Origin: Glycine soja
Taxonomy: Eukaryota > Streptophyta > Magnoliopsida > Fabales > Fabaceae
Assembly: GCF_004193775.1 (NCBI RefSeq)
Contig: NC_041019.1
Coordinates: forward strand, 18,046,259-18,110,258
Length of the DNA stretch: 64,000 nucleotides
Direction: 5' to 3'
Made by a program: the position numbers and the translations under genes. A model generated the notes under the pieces. That model ran no database searches, was not told the origin of the DNA, and saw only the letters and a list, made by a program, of their open reading frames with translations. Shown in pieces: positions 24,141 through 35,700 of this stretch (position 1 is the first letter of the stretch; every line of letters begins with the position of its first letter).

Positions 24141-25943
24141 TGTCACAACCTACCCTTCGGTGGGAGGGCGACGCGAGACTCACGGGTGTGTCTTCCAAGA
24201 AAGGAATACGCGCGGAGTCGCCACCAACGTTTATTTGAGAAAAACGTCGGAAAAACCGGAAAAGACGTGGTCTACAAACTTTAAGTGAAAGGTTCGGGAG
24301 TTGTATTTACGCACGGGGAAGGTATTAGCACCTCACACATCCATCACAAGAGACGGTAGCCTTTAATCAAATGTGCAAATATGACTTCCATTTATGTTAT
24401 CTTCCCCTTTTTCACGTTCCTATGCCTTTTTATGCCTTTTATATATTTTTTATCTTTTTATGGTCGATGAGGATGTTTCCCTTGCTCCTACGTATTCCTC
24501 AATTGTGATAAGGAAATCAGACCTACGTAGTTCTTTGAGAACCAAACGTTGGTTAAATTGTTTTTATCCTTTTTTGCAAAATATGTTTTTATTGAATGAA
24601 AGGTCATTTAAGACGTTGGACCATTAAATAATCTTTCGATTCTTTTGAAAGGAGAGAAAACATTAATGCATTGGACCATTAATGATCTCTTGTTATTTTT
24701 TTTGCAAGAGGTAATAAAACTACGTGTTGATTTTAGGCTTTTTAGAAATCTACGTTTAACCAATAAAGGTAGAAAAGACCATTTTAAGTCGTTGGACCTT
24801 AAAAATGGCTTTTTTAGGTGATGACAAAAGTTTGATTTATGAATTGATTTTAGCCTTAGTTTCACTTTGGTTATTAGTCAATTCGATTAAGAAAGAAAAA
24901 TCCCAAAGAAAAACGTCCGATTGATTTTTTGATTATTTTACTAAAAAATATTTTTTGATTATTATATTATTATTTTGCCTCTTTTTGGTTTTAAACGTGG
25001 TTACGGCATGACCGAACGGTCGGATTTCATTTTAACAGAAATTAAAAGATGTTACAATACGAATGATCGGTGGAAATTTATTTTATTTTTGACTAGGCAA
25101 GAAAATGACTTAAATAAATGACTAAAGCACGTCAAAAGGGGGTACGGAAAGTAAATGAAATAAAAATAAAAGCACGCGAAACAAATGTGGACCACTAAGG
25201 GTACATAGAATGAATTGAAAAGTTCAATTTCGGGAACTTACCGGTTGAAGACCGAAGAACGACGAAGATCGTCGAAGAACGGCGGAAAATCTTCGCGAAA
25301 TTACTCACGGAAACGTCTCGGAAGTGTTACCGAAGTGCCTCGGCATGGATTTTCTTCACGGAAACAATTTTCCTCACTAATTTTAAGTGATTCTCAGATA
25401 CCAGGAGGGTTGAACATTTTTGTTCTTCCCTCCTTCCCCTATTTATAGGGAAAAGAAGGAGAAGCTTGCCACCCAGCTCGCCCAGGCGAGCTAGGTTGCT
25501 TCCTCCAAAAGGCACCGCCTTCTGGGGAACTTCCTGGAAGGCCCAAGTGGGCCTGGTTGCTATTTGCACCCCCCTGTTTACTAAATACACTCCCTGCCCT
25601 TTTTTTGCTGATTCTTTTTCCATAACGTTATGAAACTTTACGAATTTCGTAACGATACTTGTTTTCTTTCCTTAATGTCACGGAACCTTACAGATTACGT
25701 AATCATCCCTTTTTTGGCTTCCAGGATGTTACTGAACTTCACGGATTGTGCAACAATGCTTCATTTTGACTTCCGGCATGTCACGGAACTTCACGGATTG
25801 TGGAACGATGCTTCCTTTTGACTTCCAGCATGTTACGGAACTTCACGGATTGTCTAACGATGGGTGCCAAGTACCTCAAAGTGGTCAAATGAGGGTCGCA
25901 TCCCAACAAACAGATGGTCCCCGGGCGAAATTAGGGTATGACA
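24141..25943 (-). mobile_element. Solo LTR (Gypsy-type), reverse orientation, copy 2
   Basis: Same element as at 18,298-20,099, with TTGTG on both sides (24,136-24,140 and 25,944-25,948). It has one extra C (CCCCGGG against CCCGGG) near its right end. Shared target duplications show it was inserted before the 5.4-kb block was duplicated. Confidence 0.9.
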
Positions 25944-26449
25944 TTGTGCATTGAATGGTGGCGTGTTCTGGTAGTGGCCAATGTGTGTGGTATATCAAAT
26001 GTCATTATGTGTCCTAGTGGTGATCCTCGGTGCACTCTTCTCTGCAGCTGCAGCAACCGATAAAGAGGGAAGAGGGTGCACAACAAGACCAAACAAAATT
26101 AGGGTAACAAATGAGGCAAAAAAGGCTAAAACGGCACCTCAAGGTAATGATATGAAATAAGCAATTTGTAGGGTGCAAGAAGCAATGGCCTAAAAGGCGG
26201 TGATAAAAAAATATTGTTGTCCCGTTGTAATTTTTTATGGCACAAATGTAATTTTACTTGAAGGCAAGTTGAAGTTGTTGTTGTTGTTGTTGTTGCTATT
26301 GTTGTTGTTGTTGTTGTTGCTGTTGTTGTTGTTGTTGTTGGTGTTGGTGGTGTTGTTGTTGTTGTTGTTGTTGTTGGTGGTGGTGATGAAAATTAAATTA
26401 ATTATTATCAACATACATAAATTTTTAGAGAAATTTTTTTTCTTTGTAG

Positions 26450-26976
26450 AATTGATACTACGAGTGTCATAGCAATTGTGAAGGAGCTATTTAAAGAGCA
26501 TACTGATTTAATTTTGGGATTTAACACCTTCTTGCAAGATGAATATAAAATCAAACTTCCATTGAAGGACAAAAACCCTCCTCAGAAGATGCTTGGTGGA
26601 CTTGAAGAGGCTGCACATTTTGTCAAGAAGGTTAAGGTAAATACTTGTTGAATTTGGAGCATGTCATAACTCGTATATGCCTATAGTATTAGTAACAAAT
26701 TAATATAAATATTGGTTTATTTAAGTGTTCATGTGGACCTTGGCAGTATTGCCACAACATCTGTTACTCTCCATAATGGTCAAAGACCCTATGCTTTATA
26801 TATGTTTATGATATATGTCAAGATCACAATAGATTGGACTGTGACTTGAGTCTAACAGTGTTGTGTTTTCATGCCGACTCGCTTTCATGGCAATGATCAA
26901 GTTTACAGGTCCTTTCTAGACATAATGAACACATTGCAAGAGGGAAAAAAAGTTTATGACTAACACTTACAATGAG
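26450..26976 (+). pseudogene. SIN3-like exon 2 and exon 3 remnant, copy 2
   Basis: Same as the remnant at 20,606-21,132, including the CCG in place of the CAG acceptor and the frame break before YNEV. The exon 2 equivalent is 26,450-26,636. Confidence 0.8.
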
Positions 26977-27393
26977 GTCTGTGTTGTCTTATGACTGTGA
27001 CTATGGCTATCTGGTTACTTAATAGTCAGGAAAATTTGTTATATTAGTCTTTGTTTTTTATTTTTCACTCATAATTTAGGGACTTATTTTTATTATATAT
27101 AATTGGACTTGTTTAGGTTACAGAACTTTTCCAACGTATTTTTTTAGACAAGTATTCCTTTTTTTTTTTCCTTTTTTCGGATGATAAATATTTTTTAGAA
27201 AATCAAACTCATGTTAGAATTTCAATTAAGATACCGATGGAAGTTCTTCGGTTCTGAATTAGATATATTTGTATCTGAAAAAGGTTGATAATAATTTTTT
27301 TAAAATGAATTATTTATCTCTCAATTAGAAAAGTGTTTCAGAAATGCCTTGTCCCCTGGATCCGTCTCCATTGTAACGTAAGCCCAAAGTCTG

Positions 27394-27429
<36 letters not shown>

Positions 27430-27533
27430 TGACATGCATCATAATTTAGTGACAATACGTAAATGTCGTGTATGTCAAGTGCTTCATTTTATAAGCTTAT
27501 AAATGTTATACGGATCTTACTAGTGTGGGAGAC

Positions 27534-27613
27534 GCCTTTTTACCGGGGTAATATTTTTCTTTTTTAAATTATTTCCCCTATTAAAAAAATTGTCCCTAAA
27601 CGGTAAAAAAGGC
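27534..27613. mobile_element. 80-bp MITE inside the outer MULE terminus (copy 2)
   Basis: Same as 21,689-21,768. GTGGGAGAC flanks it at 27,525-27,533 and 27,614-27,622. Confidence 0.85.
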
Positions 27614-28755
27614 GTGGGAGACCCTAACCTCTCCCACCATGAAAACATATTTTAAACCGTTAGATTGTCAAATTTAAATTAATGATCAAAATTTTTTTTT
27701 TCTTTTCTCTTTCTTTCATTCTATTATAGATTTAACACTTTCTTTTTTTTCCTCTTCTCTTTCCTGACTTTGCCCCACCCCTTCATATTACTCCTTTTTT
27801 CACCCACCACCATGGACCATTGTTTGCTACTTCCAAAGGTGTTTTTTGTCAGCGACGGCGATGATTTTTTTTAACAACATTTTGCCTCCCCTTTCTTTTA
27901 CTCTTCTACCTTTTTCTTTTTTTTTTTTCTTCTTCTTTACATCTCCAAATTCCATTCACCAAACCAAATTAGCGAAACCCAAGAATTTCCTAGGTTCCTG
28001 TCAGATTCTCGCTTCATGTTCGTCACGATAAAAAGAAAAGTACTTGTTCCTCTGTAACACGCTTCTCAAGAGTTACGCTGGAAACATGCTTTTTTGCGCC
28101 CACCAAAAATCACCACCGCGAGCCACAGTGACACTAGATCTACACAATTCCCCTCCCCTTACCCATCATTTCATAAAAAATAGACAGTGCATTGAAGCCT
28201 TGAAGGGAATGAGACCTCTGATGCAACGCAGTGTTTACGGAGAGTGAATGCAAGCATGGCAGTAGAGAAAGGAAAGTCTTGGCGAATGTGAAGAGGAATA
28301 GTGAGATCAGGTAGTGGGAGAGATTAGAGAAGGATTTTATTTCCCATACATAAAAAAAATTACCAAAACATACCACTTTCCCATTATTTACACCAATATA
28401 CATATTTACTATTTAAAGTGTAAATTCGGGTTGGGGATCTAAATTTACACTGTAATTTGCCAATTTTTTTTTTTAAACCCAGTTGAGAATTCAGGTCCCT
28501 AAACTCAAATTCTCAATGTGCTTTTTCGTTTTTTTTTTTTAATTTTAAAAAAATATTTTTTTAAAATACTTTTTAGAAATATAAATAAAGGAAATTAATA
28601 AAATTAGATAAGATTATGAAGTTAAACAAAATTAGTTAAAAATAGTACAATGTAAATTAGTTTTGAAGATCTACATTAGTTAAAAATTGTACATTTGAAG
28701 AATGTTTTATTAATTTATGAATGATGTGAAATGAAATACATTAATAGTAAAAAAA

Positions 28756-31357
28756 TTAATTTGCTTGATTGGAACTTCCGAGATGGTAGGGACACCTATT
28801 CTTTGAATGACCAACTAGCCTACAAATTGAACAACATTTTGGCTTACCTCTTTCTCTCTCATTCATATTAGTTTGTATTCTTGTAGATTTTAGTCAACCT
28901 TTTTTGTTTCTCCTCATGGTTGGATTGCCACATAATTGTGGTCCTTCATATGGTGGTGGCCAGTAATCATGATGACACATGCCTGTTAATGGGACTTTGT
29001 AAACACTTGACATGTATACACTGGACTAACATATTGCAAGCAATCTATATTGATGTGTTTACATGCAGCAATGACATGTGCACATGGCATGTGTAGCTTT
29101 TGAGGCTTCCCACAATCACATGTTCTTTAATCCAACCTGACAGTGAATTTTCCCATTCGACATCTCTCTCGTATTCACTTTTTCCTCAACTTGAAATTGA
29201 CATCTTTGGCGGTCAAACTGTTGAGCGAAGTGAGTGTTGGACTTAGTTTCTTCTTTGGTGATGAACTTGGCTGTAATAAGTGTGTAAACTTGTCCAAAGC
29301 GATCATTGTATCAGCCTGAGTCCCATGGTCAACAAAATATATGTTTAACTTCCCATGTGTGGCTCTAACCAAGATTGGAAATTTTCAATTTTTTTAGCAC
29401 CGAGTTTAGTAACTCTGCCAAATTAGTGGTCATGTGTCCCCACCGTTTTCCCTCATCCCATGCCAAGGTCCATTGCTCCCTTGGTATTTGATCAAGCCAT
29501 GCAGTGTCGTGTGGGTTGTCTTCTTGTAACTCCTGGTAGTGGCAAAAAAACTCTGGTTGAGTCATGGCATACCCTATAGTTTGAAAAAAAATGTAAATAT
29601 GAATGTTAGTTTAAAGTTAAATAATAAAATATTGTGAATTAGAATATAAAAAAAAAATTATCTTACCCATACTCAAGACGTTTTTCTTTCGTCCTCATTT
29701 TTGAACTGTTTTTTTGTAATTTTGGCCAATATGCTGAATATAGGACACATGTGATGGGTTGTCTGCTGTCCACTCACTATCAGGTTGTCTGTATGCACTT
29801 TTGATTGACTCATGCCTATTAGAGATTAAGCATATACCATGTTGTGGTGTCACATGTGTTAATAGTGTCCCTTTGTATCTTCCATATAGCCTTATTCCAT
29901 TGATTTTGACAATGGGTTTACAAAATGCAAATGCATCAATCCATGCCTTAAATGACCAAAAAAGTCTATGGAATATGACCTTGTTTGGAATTGGTTGGTT
30001 CGACTCGTCCAGTGCAGGAATAGTTTGAATCCTGAAAATTGTGCCAAGGACGAAAAGTGTCAAAGCTTGTAGGTATTTGGGAAGTATGTTGTATGACTCT
30101 TCCCAATTACCATATACCTACTCGAGGGCCCATTGTTTTGCTAGCCATGCTTTACAATATGTGATGGTATATCTGAACTCTTGTCTAACAAATGCGATGA
30201 ATGTAGGAATGGTTAGTTGCTCGTTTTCTTCAACCATCGCAAGGATATTTTTGCCTACAAGTTTCGAATCCATCTTACTGTGATCTTGTGAAATGGTTGG
30301 CATGGTGCATGTGTGAGGCCCTTTTATCATTCTAATTTCCCAAACTTTTAGATTTTTTCTTTCGGATGCTCTAAGTTTCCATTGGCACCCCTCAGTTGGG
30401 CAACATAAGACCCATGTATCCTTCGCACATCTCTTGACTTTCAAAGTAACATGGTTCTTAATATGCCACATTTTTACTACATGTTTCAGGTCCTCCAATT
30501 GACGGAATCACTGACCAACATACAGCTCGCCATCGTGCGAGTCAGATTGTTGTTGTTGGTCCAAAAAATGCCTATAGTCGGGGTTGTCGGCCACTTGGTT
30601 GTCACCAACATCAGCGCTATTTGGATATGGACGATAGACATTTTTCGTTGATGTTGATTGAAAAAGGAACTGTATGTCATTATTGTCGTTGACGTTGATG
30701 TTGTTATTATCCGCCAAAATTTCATCTTCGTTGTCACTGAAGTCACCAACTACTTCATTCGGCAACCCATTTTGAGCATGATAGTCATGTGACATTTTGT
30801 TGCTTTCAGACTGAGCAACATGGATATCAGTAGTTGGGTCAGCATTTAGGTGGGAGGGCTCATTTAGTTGGAGAGTCGTCTCACAGTAGTTTCACGATCC
30901 ACTAAGCAGTTGTGTGTATGAGCTAATGTGGGTATCAAATTCGGTGGGTTCAAAATGAGGGATGTCATAATCATTTGTGGGCATGTATAGGATTGGTGTG
31001 TAAGAAGATAGGCCTTCATGGTAGGTTTGAGTATGGTAGTTAGTGTATGGTATTTCGTGAATTTGTGGTGATTGAATGGTTGTTTTGACATTGGTGGTAG
31101 AAGAAGGTTGTTGTTCGTATTGTATGAGCAACTGAAAGCCACTTAATGGGGTATCAATAAATGATTACAGTTATGATTTGACCTTGGTTTAGGCCCATCT
31201 TACATTGGATTCTTGTTTTCAAGGCATTGAAGGTCTTGCCTCTCTTCATTGAAACAAGTACATTGTTTCCGCCCTTAAACTCTACGCTATCGTCACAGTC
31301 GGCTACATAGGCATCATAGTAAACTACGACAGGGACGTTTTCATTTTTGCTTGCCAT
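28756..31357 (-). pseudogene. mudrA-type MULE transposase, inactivated
   Basis: Read from 31,357 downward. An N-terminal PB1-like segment starts MASKNENVPVVVYYDAYVAD and contains FNALKTRIQCKMGL. An acidic linker with STKNVYRPYPNSADV follows. Next is a MuDR-type DNA-binding region (MWHIKNHVTLKVKRCAKDTW; CCPTEGCQWKLRASE; PHTCTMPTISQDHSKMDSKL). Then come the transposase core start (PNKVIFHRLFWSFKAWIDAF), its later part (HGICLISNRHESIKSAY), the WTLAWDEGKRWGHMTTNLAE block and a C-terminal zinc knuckle (CSICRLVGHSKNRC), ending at 28,756. Defects: the usual DGT catalytic aspartate is replaced (KINGIRLYGRYKG), the middle of the core between YKGTLL and THVTPQHG is deleted (about 35 residues by recollection of the family), and there are several frameshifts and stops. 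It cannot be catalytically active as written. Confidence 0.85.
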
Positions 31358-31439
31358 GGTGACTGAGAGTGATTTGGTTTGGAGACTGAGAGTGATTTGA
31401 AACTTATGTTGTGAAGTGTTTTCTATGTGTAGAAGAATA

Positions 31440-31830
31440 CATTTGGAGACTAATTTATAGTGTCATAGCTACGAATAAATTCAACGGTCGTCATCGCACC
31501 AACAATTTTAACGATCGAGATTGCCTCTACAGTGTCATGAACAATGCACTGACAGTTTTTGCAATAAGAAATTGGTCTACAATAACGTGAACAATAATTG
31601 AATAGTATACCGAAGCACACAGTGACATGAACAGTGTCTGCAGGATTCCTGACGGGCACCATGACGTGCACAGTGACATGAACAATAATTGAACACTATA
31701 CTAACGCGCATAGTGACATGAATAATGTGTCTGTAGGATTCCTGACGTGCACAATGACGTGAAGAGTATTATTGACACGCACAGTGAAGCTGCAAGATTT
31801 CTGACATGAACAGTAAAGTGAATAGTGATG
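31440..31830. repeat. Short degenerate repeats, GTGACATGAACA family
   Basis: Between the transposase start and the 155-bp array, phrases such as CAGTGACATGAACA(G/A)TG and GGATTCCTGACG(G/T)GCAC recur about every 30-100 bp. They may form part of the element's control region; there is no direct evidence of function. Confidence 0.6.
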
Positions 31831-31839
31831 TGACCAGTA

Positions 31840-32870
31840 AACTCACATAAAATGGACAACTCATGATCTCATTTATAGTCTGAAAGTTATAATGGACGTC
31901 TCCTGCAACAAGTAGCATGGAAAAATCATCGTCGAAATTAACAACACTCTGCAATTTACACACGTCTCTTAAAAAATAAATGCATCACCAACAAAACTAA
32001 CATAAAATGGACAACTCATAATCACTTTTTTAGTCTGAAAGTTATAATGAACATTTGCTACATTAGGTAGCATGAAAAAATCACAGTCAAAATTGACAAC
32101 TCTGTAATTTGCACACGTCTCTTAAAAAATAAATATTTCACCAACAAAACTGACATAAAATGGACAACTCATAATCTCTCTTTTAGTCTAGAAGTTATAA
32201 TGGACGTCTTCTGCAGCAGGTAGCATGAAAAAATCACAATCAAAATTGATAACACTCTGTAATTTGCACACGTCTCTTAAAAAATAAATGTTTCACCAAC
32301 AAAACTGACATAAAATGAAGAACTCATAATCTCTTTTTTAGTTTGAAAGTTATAATGGACGTCTGCTGTAGCAGGTAGCATGAAAAAATTATAGTCGAAA
32401 TTGACAACACTCTAATTTGCACACGTCTCTAAAAAAAATAAATGTTTCACCAACAAAATTGACATAAAATGGACAACTCATAATCTCTTTTTTAGTCTGA
32501 AAGTTATAATGGACGTCTGTTGTAGCAGGTAGCATGGAAAAATTACAGTCGAAATTGACAGCACTCTACAATTTGCACACGTCTCTAAAAAAAATAAATG
32601 TTTCACCAACAAAACTGACCTAAAATGGACAACTCATAATGTGTTTTTTAGTCTGAAAGTTATAATGGACGTCTGCTGTAGCAGGTAGCATAGAAAAATC
32701 ACAATCAAAATTGACAACACTCTACAATTTGTACACGTCTCTAAAAAATAAATGCTTCTTTGCCAACAAAATTGACATAAAATGAACAAAAACTCATAAT
32801 ATGTTTTTTAGCCTGAAAATTATAATGGACGTCTGCTGCATCAGGTACCAAGGAAAAATTAACATTGAAT
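31840..32870. repeat. 155-bp tandem array, about 6.7 units, inside the inner MULE
   Basis: Unit starts near 31,840, 31,996, 32,147, 32,302, 32,455, 32,612 and 32,767. Shared blocks are GACATAAAATGGACAACTCA, TTTAGTCTGAAAGTTATAAT, GGACGTCTGCTG, GCAGGTAGCATG and TTTGCACACGTCTCT. The array ends about 165 bp before the start of the plus-strand PB1-like gene. Confidence 0.9.
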
Positions 32871-33034
32871 TCCAGAGAAGCCTTTAGTAGGAACACAATT
32901 CTAACCTTATGAGATTCCAATACACATCAACGGGGCAAAATGTTCATACAACTATAAATAACACCAAACACCTTCAATACAACCACACAATTTCACACAA
33001 CATACCTTCACAAACCAAATTCAATCTCAAGACT

Positions 33035-33793
33035 ATGACATTCTTGGGAGAAATAACCGGTCAGACTATTGCTAACTCGAGATTAGCCTTCATTTTTCCA
33101 AATGGATCCATCACCCACAACCAAACTGGTGTTTATTTTCAAATTCCCACTCCAACACCAATGTGAGTTCCTAATGACTGTTCTTTTGAGACACTCAAGA
33201 GTAGAGTGCACAACACCCTTCAGCTAACCAATGATCAATTAGTGGATAAAATATACTGCCGACAATCATTCATAGATGTAGGTCAACAATATTTTTTTTA
33301 ATCTCTACAATTGAAAAATGATGATGATGTTTACACAATGTTAATGTGCAATTAGCAATACTTGTGTGTTGGTCCTATAGAATTATTATGTACCATCAAT
33401 AGAACACCAAAATGTATACTCAACCTACTTCAATCCACTATTGCTCTTACTTATGATGCAATGATGTATTACAATAGGAAGTGGAACATACCACGCCAAG
33501 GTGGGTTTTTGGGTTACTCCTTCACTAGAACAAACCCAATAAGATTTGACATTCCTTCGAGATGTAACATGGACAAACTCCAGGATATAATCAAGCAAGT
33601 TTCACCTCTAGAGGTTCCCCTTTATGGAATTAACGAATCACAGGTGGTCAGACAATTGTTCTTTCGACAGTCAGACCATGCTAAATATTCATAAAAATTA
33701 ATCGAATATGAAATAACAGAATTGAAAAATGACAAAGACGTACTAAAGGTGTTCGAAACAATTCTATCCAATAGAAATTTTAGCTATTTTTAG
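33035..33793 (+). pseudogene. PB1-like MULE accessory gene, four nonsense codons
   Basis: One frame from ATG 33,035 to TAG 33,793 (253 codons) aligns end to end with the intact ORF at 37,070-36,291. Matching pieces are MTFLGEITGQTIANSRLAFI / MAFLGETSSQTVVNSTLGFI, SFETLKSRVHNTLQLT, LLQSTIALTYDAMMYYNRKW, LGYSFTRTNPIRFDIPSRCN and YGINESQVVRQLFFRQ. No frameshift is needed. It has four in-frame stops (after PTPTPM, after QQYFF, after LMCN and after HAKYS). It lies divergent to the transposase. I infer that this MULE type carried a two-gene layout. The family resembles the PB1-like N-terminal region of plant MULE transposases, by recollection. Confidence 0.85.
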
Positions 33794-34587
33794 AAAATTA
33801 GTAATCCAAATGGAAGACGACATGTCTCCTGCATAACATCTTTCAGACTATCATTAGTTTCATCATATTTGCATTGCAATTGTATTTTTAGTATGTTTCG
33901 TTATTCTCGTCTATCATCTCAGTCACCGCACTGTTTAATTTTATGTGTATTATATAAGAAAGATGTATCAATTATTTATTCACTGTGTTTTCAATTTTTT
34001 TTAATACTACTAACTAAATTTCTCATTATGTAATTAATGTACATAGCAAAACATAATTGCTAACGACACATAAATTTAGCTAAAAAATACCCACATCCTA
34101 ACTAAAAAATTACATCATAATCTTCTCTAATTTTATTCATTTCCTTTATTTATATTTCTAAAAAATTATTTTTTTAAATTAAATAAAAAATGAAAAAAGC
34201 ACATTGAGAATTCGGGTTGGGGGGGGGGTCTGAATTCTGAACTGGGTTTTTAAAAAAATTGGCAAATTACAGTGTAAATTCGGGTCCCCCAACCCGAAAG
34301 ACCCAAATTTACATTGTGAATAGTAATCATGTATATTTGTGTAAATAATAGGGGGAGTTGTATGTTTTGGTAAAAAGAATTGTATGTATGGGGAAAAATT
34401 CATTAGAGAAGATTGGGTGTAAGGGTTTCAGAACAAAAAAATTGGTAAAAATGTAAAGAAAAAGGAAAAAAAATAAGAATTGATCTCAATCATATATTTT
34501 AAGACTGATATATCTAATGGAAACAAAGAGTCTCCCATGGTGGGAGACATGTTAGGGTCTCTCACCCTAGCCAGATCCATGTTATAC

Positions 34588-35190
34588 ATCATGGCACTTG
34601 TTTGTTAGATAGCTCCCACATGCACATAGTGATAATCTGGATTTTCTCTAAGTCTAATTGGTAGGCACTAAACTTGAGATTATCAGCGGAAGCACTTCCT
34701 AAGGCTTGCAATAGCACTGTCCTAAAAGATTTATCCACAGTCAAAGTTGTTTAAAAAGACAGAACTAAACTGAAAATTGTGTCGAATTGAACTACTCCTA
34801 AACCAAATTAGTTGAACTGAACTATAACATATGAGGATGGAAATATGCTTCAAAAATCGATGTTTCTTGAGAACACTTTGAACAATTTGGAGCAATTCAG
34901 AGTAGTTTGGTTCAATTCAATTTGCTGAACTATTATGCGGTTCAATTCATTTCACCTAAACTATTACATAGTTAAATCCAATTTGCCCGAACCGCTTTTA
35001 CAGTTCAGCCTAGTTCTATAACAGTTCATTTATTTTGTCCAACCCTATTCACAATGTATCACACAAGCCTCACAGGATGCAACAAGAACTCTCGGAAAGA
35101 ACCAAGACAACAAAACCTAGCAAGCAAAAATTAAGCCCAAGATCAGAAAACATTTAGCAAATAAGGATATATATAGAGCAAAGAGTGCTG
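34588..35190. other. Gene-free spacer with GAACTGAAC-like motifs
   Basis: From 34,790 to 35,030 variants of GAACTGAAC and its complement GTTCAATTCA recur irregularly. No ORF or element ends were recognised. Confidence 0.4.
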
Positions 35191-35204
35191 CTAGGTGAAC
35201 CCAA

Positions 35205-35700
35205 CACTTGAGGTGAAAAGTCCGTAATACCCCTGGTTATTTTTTTTAAAAAAAATCTTCACTCTCTCTCTCCCGCTACTCTCTCTCTCCATTGCAGGTT
35301 CTTCTTCTTCTTCCTCACAGCCCCTTTGATTCTTCTTCATCCTCACACAACACCTCATTCTTCTTCTTCCTCAGAGCCATTTTCGTTTGACACACAGCAC
35401 CTCACACGCTACCTTCTTCTTCCTCGTTTGATTCTTCTTCTTCTTCCTCGGACACAAACCACGAACCACGAGCCATTTTCGTATTGCGTTCGATTGTTGT
35501 TGCTATGAAAAGGAACCATGAACCACGAACCGCCTTCCACCGTCGAGGGAGCATCGTTAGTGTCGACCGTCAAGGTAAGCGTCACTGCATTCTATTTCTG
35601 CCATTGATGGCGGAGTAGGGAAGCTTGGAGGAAGTTACGGATCACCTGATCCGTAACTTACTCAAATATAGTTTACGGATCAAGTGATCCGTAAACAGTC
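35205..35700. other. Possible MULE terminus and leader with palindromes
   Basis: AGGTGAACCCAACACTTGAG followed by CCGTAATACCCC resembles a MULE terminal sequence, then come CT-rich repeats. Two palindrome-like motifs built on TTACGGATCA/TGATCCGTAA lie at about 35,635-35,657 and 35,672-35,695. A comparable arrangement (ACGGATT palindromic tandem units) precedes the transposase at 53.0 kb. I could not find a matching right terminus, so the element here is probably truncated. Confidence 0.4.

Larger units (their letters stand above)
22863..28288. repeat. 5.4-kb direct duplication, copy 2
   Basis: Near-identical to 17,020-22,440. It continues without a break into the right part of the MULE at 27,512, so this copy keeps the original right-hand context, whereas copy 1 keeps the original left-hand context (the preceding unit of the 155-bp tandem pair). 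Confidence 0.95.
28332..34401. mobile_element. Inner MULE, 6.07 kb, two divergent genes, 9-bp TSD
   Basis: Inverted termini of about 200 bp: left 28,332 to about 28,530, right about 34,190-34,401. They share TTTACACTGTAATTTGCCAA, TCAATGTGCTTTTT and ACCAAAACATAC. The 9-mer ATTAGAGAA flanks both ends (28,323-28,331 and 34,402-34,410). It carries a minus-strand mudrA-type transposase pseudogene and a plus-strand PB1-like pseudogene, with a 155-bp tandem array between their 5' ends. It was inserted near the right end of the outer MULE, so it is younger than that element. Confidence 0.92.
27512..34578. mobile_element. Outer non-autonomous MULE, interrupted by a MITE and a larger MULE
   Basis: Left end GGATCTTACTAGTGTGGGAG, right end the inverse ...CTAGCCAGATCC at 34,578. 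The 9-mer ATGTTATAC flanks both (27,503-27,511 and 34,579-34,587). Without its two insertions the element is about 0.9 kb. The inverted termini share GAGACCCTAAC and CTCCCACCATG once the MITE is removed. The interior has poly-pyrimidine tracts and a 67-codon ORF fragment (28,044-28,247) that I cannot assign; a captured gene piece is possible but unproven. Confidence 0.88.

Noticed and set aside
31840..32870. CRISPR-like regular array
   Set aside because: Units are contiguous 155-bp tandem repeats with no unique spacers, in a plant transposon; this is a minisatellite.
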